Origin: Syntrophotalea carbinolica DSM 2380
GTDB taxonomy: Bacteria; Desulfobacterota; Desulfuromonadia; Desulfuromonadales; Syntrophotaleaceae
DNA length: 64,000 nt
Assembly (NCBI RefSeq): GCF_000012885.1
Contig: NC_007498.2
Location: 2,418,001-2,482,000, forward strand
Direction: 5' to 3'
Position numbers and translations under genes: made by a program
In this document: piece after piece, positions 1 to 7,688 of the stretch
How the letters are laid out: each line of letters opens with the position of its first letter
Numbering within the stretch: position 1 is the first letter of the stretch
The notes under the pieces: model-generated
The model's input: only the letters and a program-made list of their open reading frames with translations
Told to the model about the DNA's origin: nothing
Database searches by the model: none

Positions 1-2793
1 ATGCAGGCTGCGCGCCATACTCATAATCGCTTCCACCAGCGAAGCGCTGTCGCTGCATTTAGCCGCATCCCGGATAAACTTGCGGTCGATTTTAAGCCGA
101 TCGATGGGAAAATGCCGTAAATAACTCAGGGAGGAATAACCGGTACCGAAATCGTCGATGGCCAATTGCAGCCGTCGCGCTTTGAGATCACGGAAAGTGC
201 CGATATTGCCTTCGACATCCTCCATGGCCACCGTTTCGGTTATTTCAAGTTCCAACAACCTCGGATCGAAGCCGGTGGAGTGCAATATATCATCGATAAT
301 CGGTACAAAATCCGGATGTTTGATTTGTTGTCCCGATATGTTGACAGCAAGACGCAACTCGGCCCCCTCCGGCTGCCACCAGGACAAATACTCCTGACAC
401 GCCGTGCGTAATACCCACTCGCCTATGGGACGGATCAACCCGGTTTCCTCGGCCAGGGAAATAAAATCATCCGGCATAACCAACCCTAAATCGTCATTAC
501 GCCAGCGCAACAGGGCTTCCACACCTAACATCCGACCGGTTTGCAGATCAACCTGCGGTTGATACTCCAGGAAGAATTCGTTCTTTGCCAAGGCGTTTTG
601 CAATCGCATTTCCAGTTGCTGGCGGCGATGAAAGCGGGCATTGATCTGTTCGGAAAACAGCTCAATGGCATTGCGCCCGCGCTCCTTGGCCGCATACAGC
701 GCACGATCGGCCCGTTTCATGAGATTTTCGACATCGACACCGTGCAGCGGATAACATGCAATGCCAATGCTGGTACCGACATAAATTTCGTCGCCATCGA
801 GATTAAAAGGGGAGGCCATGATGCGCTGCACATTACCGGCCAGCGCCTTCACGGCTACCGGGTCGTCGATTTCCGTTAGCAAAAAGATAAATTCGTCGCC
901 GTTAAGGCGCGCCAAAAAGTCCTCGCGCCCCAGACAGCCCTGCAGCCTTGCGGCGATCTTCTGCAGCAACAGATCCCCTTTGGCGTGTCCCAGAGAATCG
1001 TTAACCCCTTTGAAATGATCAAGATCGAGAAACATCAGAGCCAGTCCGTGTCCACGGCCGACCGCTTCCTCCAACCGACGATCCAGTTCTTTTTGAAAAA
1101 GAGCGCGATTGGGCAGTTCCGTCAGATGATCGTAATAGGCCATACGATGAATGGTACGCTGCGCTTTTTTCTGTTCGCTCACATCGAGACTGAAGGTTGC
1201 AAACCCGCTTACCCGTCCCTGACTGTCATGAAAAGGAAAAGCCCGCACCAGCCATATTTGGCCGTCGGACGTGACCACTTCACCATGCTCCGGCAAACCG
1301 GTCTTATGGGAGCGTAGAACGGGACACCCGATACACGGACTGTCCAGCCCATGCCAGGCTGCATAGCAGGGCAATCCTTCAATCTGGGTTTGTTGACGTC
1401 CGGCCCGATCGCTCGAAGTCCGGTTGGCCCAGCGAATACGCAGACCCGGATCGAGGTAGGCGATCAGATCGGAGGAGCTGTTAAGAATGAGACTCTTTTC
1501 CTGTTCCGACTCTTTCAGGGCGCGTGCGGCCTGATTCCGTTCCAGGATTTCCATACGCAATTGGCGATTGGCCTCCGTCAAATGCGCCGTACGCGCCAGG
1601 ACCTTCGCCTCCAACTTGCTGCGGTCCTGTTCCAGGGCAAGCTGGGTGCGTTTACGACGTCGGATGATGCGTAACAGCGATAAAATCACCGCCACCAACA
1701 CCAGGATAGCGGCCAGACTTTCAAACAATACCACACGGTAGCGAATCGCCAGAGGGTGCTCCGTGTTGACCAGGGTAGTGTCCGGCGGCAGATCGTCCAC
1801 ACTGATGCCAAAGCGATTAAGCTGCCGCATATCGAAACGGTATGCGGCCTTGCTCAAACTTAGTTGGGGCAAGGCAACAAGCGGCACTCCTTGGAGAATT
1901 TCCAACCCAAGAGCGGCGGTCTGCTGCCCCTGACGGTAGCCGGAGGTCAGCTTGCCGCCGAGGATTCCCTGGCCGAGATTGAAATCCCACAGACCATACA
2001 CAGGAACCTTGCAATTCTCCACCAGCCGGGGCAGCGCTTCGTCGTATTCGTAAAATTGTCCCGAGGCATCCTTGAAAAAAACGCTATACAACACCAGACT
2101 ATGCTTGGGCAGCTGCCGCAAACGTACAGCGATATCAGCAACGGACGTGTCGGGTAATATGTGAAACGCCAACCGTTGGCGATAACGGACCTGCATATCG
2201 GCGATTTTCTGACGAACCTTCAATCCGGTCGGGGTTTTGTCGGCAACAATATAGATCTGCCGAATATCGGAATGCAGACTCAGGGCGGTATCGAGCGTTT
2301 CTGCGATGTTGGCTTCCTCACTGATGCCGACCAGCCTCTTCTGCCCGATGAGACGGTCTGGATCAAGATAATTGACTCCGCAAAAAACCACGGGAGTCGA
2401 TCCGAACAATTCTTCACGCCGGGCCAGAAGAAAGTCGAATGCAGCATCGTCGGAAGACAGAATCAGATCGAAAAAATCGGCAGGATATTTGGTTTGCAGG
2501 ACAGAACGTATCTGGTCGCGCATGATACCGGGGGAGCGCCTTTTGGTATCCATATACTCGGTATAAATACGAAATCGGCCCTTTTCGGCCATCAGCACAT
2601 CGCTGATGCCGCGGGTGATATCATCGCTCCATTTGTAACCTTGGTGGTAGGAATTGAGATAGAGGATTCTTTTGACGGAAGTATCGGCGACAGACGGCGT
2701 CGGTGAAAGCCAAAAGCACCACAGCAAAAAACAACCTAACAATGACAGGCATCGCAAAGAACCATAAAAAACTGTTGAATCGCAACGAACCAT
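1..2793 (-). CDS. Sensor protein with ABC-type binding domain, PAS, GGDEF and EAL domains (3' end off the window)
   Basis: The open frame continues past base 1, so 931 residues are visible. A hydrophobic leader (about residues 15-37) is followed by a region resembling the periplasmic ABC substrate-binding-like family (about 40-320, beginning KRILYLNSYHQGYKW), a membrane segment (about 350-370) and a PAS domain (about 420-525) with a C-x-x-C pair. A GGDEF domain follows with degenerate motif NGDEF at 631-635. The EAL domain has EALLRW at 759-764 and the later NISGQQ, ELEITET, DDFGTGYSS and LKID elements, so the phosphodiesterase residues seen so far are intact. No RxxD inhibitory site precedes NGDEF. 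Known roles: GGDEF makes and EAL hydrolyses cyclic di-GMP. Inference: a ligand-responsive phosphodiesterase with a weak or dead cyclase. The ATG at 2793 was chosen because it gives a signal-like N terminus. Confidence 0.88.
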   Translation of the reverse strand, partial: MVRCDSTVFYGSLRCLSLLGCFLLWCFWLSPTPSVADTSVKRILYLNSYHQGYKWSDDITRGISDVLMAEKGRFRIYTEYMDTKRRSPGIMRDQIRSVLQTKYPADFFDLILSSDDAAFDFLLARREELFGSTPVVFCGVNYLDPDRLIGQKRLVGISEEANIAETLDTALSLHSDIRQIYIVADKTPTGLKVRQKIADMQVRYRQRLAFHILPDTSVADIAVRLRQLPKHSLVLYSVFFKDASGQFYEYDEALPRLVENCKVPVYGLWDFNLGQGILGGKLTSGYRQGQQTAALGLEILQGVPLVALPQLSLSKAAYRFDMRQLNRFGISVDDLPPDTTLVNTEHPLAIRYRVVLFESLAAILVLVAVILSLLRIIRRRKRTQLALEQDRSKLEAKVLARTAHLTEANRQLRMEILERNQAARALKESEQEKSLILNSSSDLIAYLDPGLRIRWANRTSSDRAGRQQTQIEGLPCYAAWHGLDSPCIGCPVLRSHKTGLPEHGEVVTSDGQIWLVRAFPFHDSQGRVSGFATFSLDVSEQKKAQRTIHRMAYYDHLTELPNRALFQKELDRRLEEAVGRGHGLALMFLDLDHFKGVNDSLGHAKGDLLLQKIAARLQGCLGREDFLARLNGDEFIFLLTEIDDPVAVKALAGNVQRIMASPFNLDGDEIYVGTSIGIACYPLHGVDVENLMKRADRALYAAKERGRNAIELFSEQINARFHRRQQLEMRLQNALAKNEFFLEYQPQVDLQTGRMLGVEALLRWRNDDLGLVMPDDFISLAEETGLIRPIGEWVLRTACQEYLSWWQPEGAELRLAVNISGQQIKHPDFVPIIDDILHSTGFDPRLLELEITETVAMEDVEGNIGTFRDLKARRLQLAIDDFGTGYSSLSYLRHFPIDRLKIDRKFIRDAAKCSDSASLVEAIMSMARSLH

Positions 2794-2947
2794 AAAACTG
2801 TGCCTTGCCACATGAGCAAATTATAACATGTTGAATTGTCGAGCAAACTTCTCTTTGCAACTGCGTTCTAGATAGCACAGCTTGAGGTATACAGAAAGAT
2901 TAAAATTAAATCTTTTGCGAATCGTCCGGGCCAGCGGCACCCGTCAA

Positions 2948-2977
2948 TAAAAAAGGGGCCGGAAAAACCCCGGCCCC
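2948..2977 (-). terminator. Intrinsic terminator of the hopanoid/FKBP operon
   Basis: GGGGCCGG pairs with CCGGCCCC around a 7-base loop (2955-2977). On the minus strand this is followed by a run of seven T (complement of 2948-2954). It lies 26 bases beyond the stop codon of the last FKBP gene. Confidence 0.93.
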
Positions 2978-3003
2978 AAACATCTCATTTTCGGAAAATA
3001 CTC

Positions 3004-3510
3004 TTAGTGCTGACCGCAACCCTGGCAACCGTTGCTGCCGTCGCCGCAATGGGATTCGGCTGCGGGAGCTTCCGACTGCAGACCGGTCTCGACAACTTCG
3101 ATGTCGAAAATCAGGGTCTTGCCGGCCATGGCATGGTTGGCATCAAGGCGCACGGCCTCTTCCGTGATTTCTACAACCACGGCAGGCACCGGGCGACCGC
3201 TCTGGTCTTTAAGATGAAAACGCTTGCCGACTTCGACTTCGAGCTCCTCGGGCACATTGGCCTTGGGAATATCGATGATCAGATCTTCGCGATGCTCACC
3301 GTAGCCGTCCTTGGGCTCGACGGTGATGGTGGTTTTGTCGCCGGTGGTAAGACCTACCACAGCATCGTCGAAACCTTTGATGAGTTGACCGGCACCAACG
3401 GTAAATTTGAGGGGCTCACGCCCTTCGGAAGAATCAAACACCTCGCCGTTTTCGAAACGCCCGGTGTAATTAACGCTGATAGTATCTCCAGCTTTGATGG
3501 TTTCTGCCAT
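3004..3510 (-). CDS. FKBP-type peptidyl-prolyl cis-trans isomerase, SlyD-like, with Cys/His tail
   Basis: 168 residues. The FKBP core (GDTISVNYTGRFENGEVFDS, later GAGQLIKGFDDAVVGL) is interrupted by a SlyD-type insert-in-flap region (about residues 70-125). The C terminus is rich in Cys and His (HCGDGSNGCQGCGQH), like the metal-binding tail of SlyD proteins. Known role: cytoplasmic prolyl isomerase and chaperone, often with nickel binding. The start at 3510 is preceded by AAGGAG; an upstream in-frame ATG at 3603 would add 31 unrelated basic residues. It is the second of two adjacent FKBP genes and the last gene before a strong terminator. Confidence 0.9.
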   Translation of the reverse strand: MAETIKAGDTISVNYTGRFENGEVFDSSEGREPLKFTVGAGQLIKGFDDAVVGLTTGDKTTITVEPKDGYGEHREDLIIDIPKANVPEELEVEVGKRFHLKDQSGRPVPAVVVEITEEAVRLDANHAMAGKTLIFDIEVVETGLQSEAPAAESHCGDGSNGCQGCGQH

Positions 3511-3679
3511 TTCTCCTCGTCTCCTTGGTCTAATGGTTGAGAAATGCCATCGCCGCATGCGATAACATTGTTTCCCCCATTGCGTATTTGGCCCGGCTTT
3601 CATGAAGATAACATTGTGAAAACTCCGGGTCAGCTCTCGACCTGGCCTGAATCCGTTACGCCGAGAACCGCTAAGTTAG

Positions 3680-4138
3680 CTACCCTCCGAATAGATCGGT
3701 AGGCTTCAGGCCGGTAGCAACGATTTCTATATCGAAAACCAGAGTTTTTCCCGCCATGGGATGATTGCCATCGAGGCGAATCAGCTCTCTGGTAACTTTG
3801 GTGACGGTGGCCGTCATGGCTTTGCCGCCCTGCAGAGGCAACTTGAGCTGCATGCCGGTAGAAACGCTCATTTGAGCGGGCATACTACTGCGGGGGATGG
3901 ACAGCACATACTCTTCCTTATGCGGTCCGTAAGCCTTGTCCGGACCGATGGTAACCTGCGTGCGTTCACCGGCGCGCATCCCGATAACCGCTTCATCGAA
4001 CCCTTTGACCACAGCACCGGAGCCAACCACGAAGGTAAACGGTGCGCGCCCGTCTGTGGAATCGAAAACCTCACCGTCCTGATAGCGGCCGGTATAGCGA
4101 ACCCGCACGACATCTCCATCCTTGACTTGCTCAGTCAT
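3680..4138 (-). CDS. FKBP-type peptidyl-prolyl cis-trans isomerase, SlyD-like
   Basis: 152 residues, clearly paralogous to the next gene (GDVVRVRYTGRYQDGEVFDS; VVKGFDEAVIGMRAGE) but without the Cys/His tail. Its ATG overlaps the stop codon of hpnG by four bases (ATGA), so it is probably translationally coupled to the hopanoid operon. Known family role: prolyl isomerase/chaperone. The pair looks like a tandem duplication in which only the distal copy kept or gained a metal-binding tail. A folding role for hopanoid-operon products is inference. Confidence 0.9.
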   Translation of the reverse strand: MTEQVKDGDVVRVRYTGRYQDGEVFDSTDGRAPFTFVVGSGAVVKGFDEAVIGMRAGERTQVTIGPDKAYGPHKEEYVLSIPRSSMPAQMSVSTGMQLKLPLQGGKAMTATVTKVTRELIRLDGNHPMAGKTLVFDIEIVATGLKPTDLFGG

Positions 4139-4911
4139 ACCCTTCTCTCCCGTTCATCGTATAGCGAATGCAAACGACCGCATGCCTGCCAACCGTTACG
4201 TAAAGCGCCCAATGCTCGACCAAAATCCCTCTGCATATGCAGCAACTCGGGTACAAGGGAGGGTTGGCAACATAACGTCCTGACAAGACGCAGGGGCCTG
4301 GGACGCCCGAATTCATCCACCAAATCAAATAACGCAGCAGACACCGGCCGGGCCGCCTCGTCGCAAATGGCCCGCAACACAAAAAACAACCGGCCGGCTT
4401 CCGATGCCACCCGCGCTACGGCGGCACTTTCCATATCGACGGCCAAGGCTTTGCGACGCTCTCGCCAGAATATTTTTTGTTCAACGTTCAGCAAAGGTGC
4501 TGCCGTGGTCAAGGTACGCCCGCTGCGAACCTCGCTCCCCAGACAGTCCATCAACATCTTATGCAATGCCGTATCGACCGTCCACCGCTGGCCGTGTTCG
4601 TCGACCACTTCACTGGCGAGCACAAGCTGGCCGCTCTGCAGCTCGGGAGCCAAAGCGCCGGACACGCCGGCGATCCCGACATGGGTTACACCGCGCTCGA
4701 TCAAAAAAGCGGCGGCCCTGGCGGCGCGCTCAGACCCCATGCCACATCGCACCCACAGAGTATCGGCGCCGAACAACCCGACTGCGGTACCGACATCGAA
4801 CTCGCCCTGACGCTGCCAGCGAAATCTGCCGAGCATGGCTTTGGCTTCACCGGGCAGAGCCACGACCATACCGGGACGAAAAATCCCGCTGCGCTTATCC
4901 GACGAGATCAT
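4135..4911 (-). CDS. hpnG: Hopanoid-associated nucleoside phosphorylase
   Basis: 258 residues of the purine/uridine phosphorylase superfamily: GMGSERAARAA near residue 60, GIAGVSGAL, and the VDMESAAVARVA substrate-site signature. HpnG removes adenine from adenosylhopane to give ribosylhopane, which opens hopanoid side-chain extension. The neighbouring gene is hpnH, which makes adenosylhopane, so the order supports this name over a generic MTA/SAH nucleosidase. The ATG at 4911 has GGAGG five bases upstream; a GTG at 4923 lies within that ribosome-binding sequence and is unlikely to be used. Confidence 0.85.
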   Translation of the reverse strand: MISSDKRSGIFRPGMVVALPGEAKAMLGRFRWQRQGEFDVGTAVGLFGADTLWVRCGMGSERAARAAAFLIERGVTHVGIAGVSGALAPELQSGQLVLASEVVDEHGQRWTVDTALHKMLMDCLGSEVRSGRTLTTAAPLLNVEQKIFWRERRKALAVDMESAAVARVASEAGRLFFVLRAICDEAARPVSAALFDLVDEFGRPRPLRLVRTLCCQPSLVPELLHMQRDFGRALGALRNGWQACGRLHSLYDERERRV

Positions 4912-4949
4912 GGTCTCCTCCACGGAACAGACATCGGTTGCGGCATGTC

Positions 4950-5960
4950 TCAGTTACCGGCCCCGCGCATAAAAACCCGAAAGGCCTTGAACGGATGAGT
5001 GGCCGCATCGACCACAGCACTCGTCTCGAACCCGCAGTGTACCATACAATCGGCACAGCGTGCATCCCGCCCGGTTCCATAGCTATCCCAGTCGGTTTCT
5101 TTGATCAGCGCATCGAAGGTATCGACATAGCCGTCATTGAGCAGATAACAGGGACGTTGCCAGCCGAAGATATTGGCTGCCGGGGTACCCCACGGCGAAC
5201 ACGCATAGGTTTGACCGCCGGCAAGAAAATCGAGATAAAGGCTACTATGATTGAAGCGCCAACCGCGGGCTTTGGCCTGTGGCAATACCGCCTGAAACAG
5301 TTTGTAGCTCCCCTCGCGACCCAGAAAATTATCCTGTTCTTCGGCGCTTTCGTAGTTAAATGCGGGAGCGATGGTCATGCCCTCGACGCCGAGAGACATG
5401 AGAAAATCGAACAACGCTGCGGCGCTTTCCGGAGTTTCATCTCCGAAAAAGGTAGTATTGGTGGTGACCCTGTACCCTTCCGAAACCAGCCTCCGGATGG
5501 ATTGCACGGCCTGATCGAAAACTCCCTTGCGATTAACCAGGGCATCGTGTTTATCCCGCAAACCATCGAGATGCACGTTGAAGGTCAGGTAAGGGGACGG
5601 TTCAAAGTCCTGCAAACGTTTTTCCACCAACAATGCATTGGTACACAGATAGACGAAACGCTTGCGGGCGATCAACTCACGGGCAATCACATGAATTTCG
5701 GGGTGCATCAAAGGTTCGCCACCCGGCAGCGAAACGATGGGGGCTCCGCATTCTTCGGCCTTGGCCACGCATTCCTCGACTGTCAGGCGCCGCTTCATCA
5801 CCTCGGGCGGATGCGAAATCTTGCCGCACCCCTTGCAGCGTAAATTGCATTGAAAAAGAGGCTCCAGCATCAGAACCAAGGGAAAACGGCGATTGCCTTT
5901 CACCAACTGCTTGCAGATATAAGCGCCAATGCGCGCCTTTTGAATAAAAGGAACTCCCAA
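4950..5960 (-). CDS. hpnH: Radical SAM adenosylhopane synthase
   Basis: 336 residues with a TTG start at 5960, chosen because AAGGAG lies six bases upstream and the family starts with a GVPxxQ-type sequence here. An ATG at 5996 would add 12 residues. The radical SAM cluster motif is C38-x3-C42-x2-C45 in the segment LEPLFQCNLRCKGCGKI, and SLPGGEPLMHPE is the SAM-binding glycine region. A Cys-rich stretch (CADCMVHCGFE) sits near the C terminus. HpnH adds a 5'-deoxyadenosyl group to diploptene, the first step of the C35 hopanoid side chain. hpnG lies 38 bases downstream. Confidence 0.92.
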   Translation of the reverse strand: MGVPFIQKARIGAYICKQLVKGNRRFPLVLMLEPLFQCNLRCKGCGKISHPPEVMKRRLTVEECVAKAEECGAPIVSLPGGEPLMHPEIHVIARELIARKRFVYLCTNALLVEKRLQDFEPSPYLTFNVHLDGLRDKHDALVNRKGVFDQAVQSIRRLVSEGYRVTTNTTFFGDETPESAAALFDFLMSLGVEGMTIAPAFNYESAEEQDNFLGREGSYKLFQAVLPQAKARGWRFNHSSLYLDFLAGGQTYACSPWGTPAANIFGWQRPCYLLNDGYVDTFDALIKETDWDSYGTGRDARCADCMVHCGFETSAVVDAATHPFKAFRVFMRGAGN

Positions 5961-6132
5961 AACGATCTCCTTGCAACGAATATTCAAAGAGGGCATCGGA
6001 TCGCGTATGGATCTTCGCCCCTTCGCGGATAATCGAAATACAGCGACGCAGGGCAGCATCCTGACACGACCGGAGCGGCACCCTGCGCCAACCAAAATCA
6101 CTCATATTCTCGGGACCGCATTCGAGCGGTCC

Positions 6133-6876
6133 TCAGTCACCCGGTAGACTGTCGCACAGCTGCTGCTGTAACTCAAGCCCCCGTTGCCATTCACCTGAAG
6201 GGTCGTCTGCGGGCATCCGATCCTGCCAGTATTCCCGTAACTGCAGGCAGGCGCCGGTAACTTGTTCATCCTCAAGCAGCGCTGCGATCAATCCCGCTCG
6301 ATTATCGGCCCGCTGTGGTACCAATTCCACGGCCTGCGCAAAGTACTCGACAGCCAGGGCCGGGTCACCGACACTCACGGGAAACTCCGGTGCACGCAGA
6401 TAGAGATCCCCCAGCATACGAGCGGGACCGGCCTCATCGAGAGCCGGGTTCAAAGCCAACGCCGCCAGCGCCTCGCGCTCGATAACCGGCACCAGCGACA
6501 GGGCCCGTAACGGACTGAATTGGGCTTCCAGTCCGGCCAGATAACCGAAAAGATAATGCGCTTCGGCACTTCGGGGAAACGCGCCTGCGGCCTGTTCGGC
6601 CAGCTGTCTGCCGGCTGCAGCATCCGTTGAACCGCCACCGGCACGCTCGATCAGATAAGCATAGCAAGCGGCACCGTGCAATGCTGCGACGGCATCCGTC
6701 GCAGCCGCAAGACGCCATGCATCGGCCTGAGCGGTATCGCACGGCGCCCACAAAACAACGCTTTCCGGCGAATCTTCAGGCACCACGCCAGGTTGATCCG
6801 GAATTTTATCCAGAGGCGCCATGCAGCCGCAAAGCGTGCATACTACCCCAAAAAGCATAAATATCACAACCTTCAT
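6133..6876 (-). CDS. Lipoprotein with TPR-like helices (TRAP T-component-like)
   Basis: 247 residues. The N terminus is a lipoprotein signal with lipobox L15-C16-G17-C18. The rest is Ala-rich and helical, and the spacing (SAEAHYLFGYLAGLEAQF, LAVEYFAQAVELVPQRADNR) looks like TPR repeats, similar to the T component of some TRAP transporters. Its ATG overlaps the stop of the preceding binding-protein gene (ATGA). Position between hpnN and hpnH suggests a periplasmic or envelope role in hopanoid handling. That role is inferred from context only. Confidence 0.7.
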   Translation of the reverse strand: MKVVIFMLFGVVCTLCGCMAPLDKIPDQPGVVPEDSPESVVLWAPCDTAQADAWRLAAATDAVAALHGAACYAYLIERAGGGSTDAAAGRQLAEQAAGAFPRSAEAHYLFGYLAGLEAQFSPLRALSLVPVIEREALAALALNPALDEAGPARMLGDLYLRAPEFPVSVGDPALAVEYFAQAVELVPQRADNRAGLIAALLEDEQVTGACLQLREYWQDRMPADDPSGEWQRGLELQQQLCDSLPGD

Positions 6877-7685
6877 AGGTCTTTTTCCTGCAACGCATCA
6901 AGACGCGCATCGACCGGGCCGAAACCTTCGGTCTGCAACAACTGCAGCAGGTCGCTGGCTGCGGCATCGTGCTGCATGTTTTCCAGAACGGTACGTAACC
7001 GCTTGTGAAGATCGTCCGGGGGACCGAAAGCGACCACCGCCGAAGTCGGCAGTCGTTCCGAAGTCGTCAGCACCTTCAGTTTGGAAGCCAGGGACAAAGC
7101 CTGCACCGCGTCGTATTGGGGCTTATCCAGCACGACGGCGCCGCCTTTGCCGCGCAACACGCCACGCAAAGCGCGCAGCGGGCGCGAAGTCCCCGCCAGA
7201 GCAAAGGGCAGCTCCGCCTCTGACTTACCGAACAGCAAACGGGCGGCGATGGACGGTTCAAACAGCATGGTACCGGAAACGGATCCTTGCAACGCCTGCC
7301 ATTGTTCCGGTCCGTCCTTGGCAACCACCAGTCGCCAGATATCGCTATCGGCACCGCCGGGCAGCGTCGAGGCCAGCGGCGTCATGCAGGTGTTATCGAC
7401 ATGCGCCAGGTAATACCCCAACTGAACAATGCCCCAACCGGGTCTGTTACTTGCCAGAAAAGCTTCCGCCTGCTCAATCTGATTGAAATAATGCCCGTGC
7501 ACGGTCACATCCTGACCAAGCTTGCCTTGCACATAGGAGGCAAACGCATCCATGACCGGTTGAGCATCCTCGGAAGTGCCGGGCTGGCCGGGCTGGATAA
7601 TGACGAAATCGAAAGAATCTATACCGTAGGCCGGACAGATGAGGACGGTCAGCGACAAAAGTACCAAAAGCATGTTTCGCAACAT
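6873..7685 (-). CDS. Periplasmic binding protein, PhnD/phosphate-phosphonate family
   Basis: 270 residues with a signal peptide (MLRNMLLVLLSLTVLICPAYG). The fold markers match PhnD-like proteins: FVIIQPGQPGTSEDAQPVMD, then QLGYYLAHVD and SVSGTMLFEPSIAARLLFG. The start has AAGGAG six bases upstream. No permease or ATPase for it lies nearby. It sits three bases after hpnN, an RND-type hopanoid exporter, so it may act as a periplasmic lipid carrier or accessory rather than in phosphonate uptake (inference). Ligand is not predictable from sequence alone. Confidence 0.75.
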   Translation of the reverse strand: MLRNMLLVLLSLTVLICPAYGIDSFDFVIIQPGQPGTSEDAQPVMDAFASYVQGKLGQDVTVHGHYFNQIEQAEAFLASNRPGWGIVQLGYYLAHVDNTCMTPLASTLPGGADSDIWRLVVAKDGPEQWQALQGSVSGTMLFEPSIAARLLFGKSEAELPFALAGTSRPLRALRGVLRGKGGAVVLDKPQYDAVQALSLASKLKVLTTSERLPTSAVVAFGPPDDLHKRLRTVLENMQHDAAASDLLQLLQTEGFGPVDARLDALQEKDL

Positions 7686-7688
7686 GAC

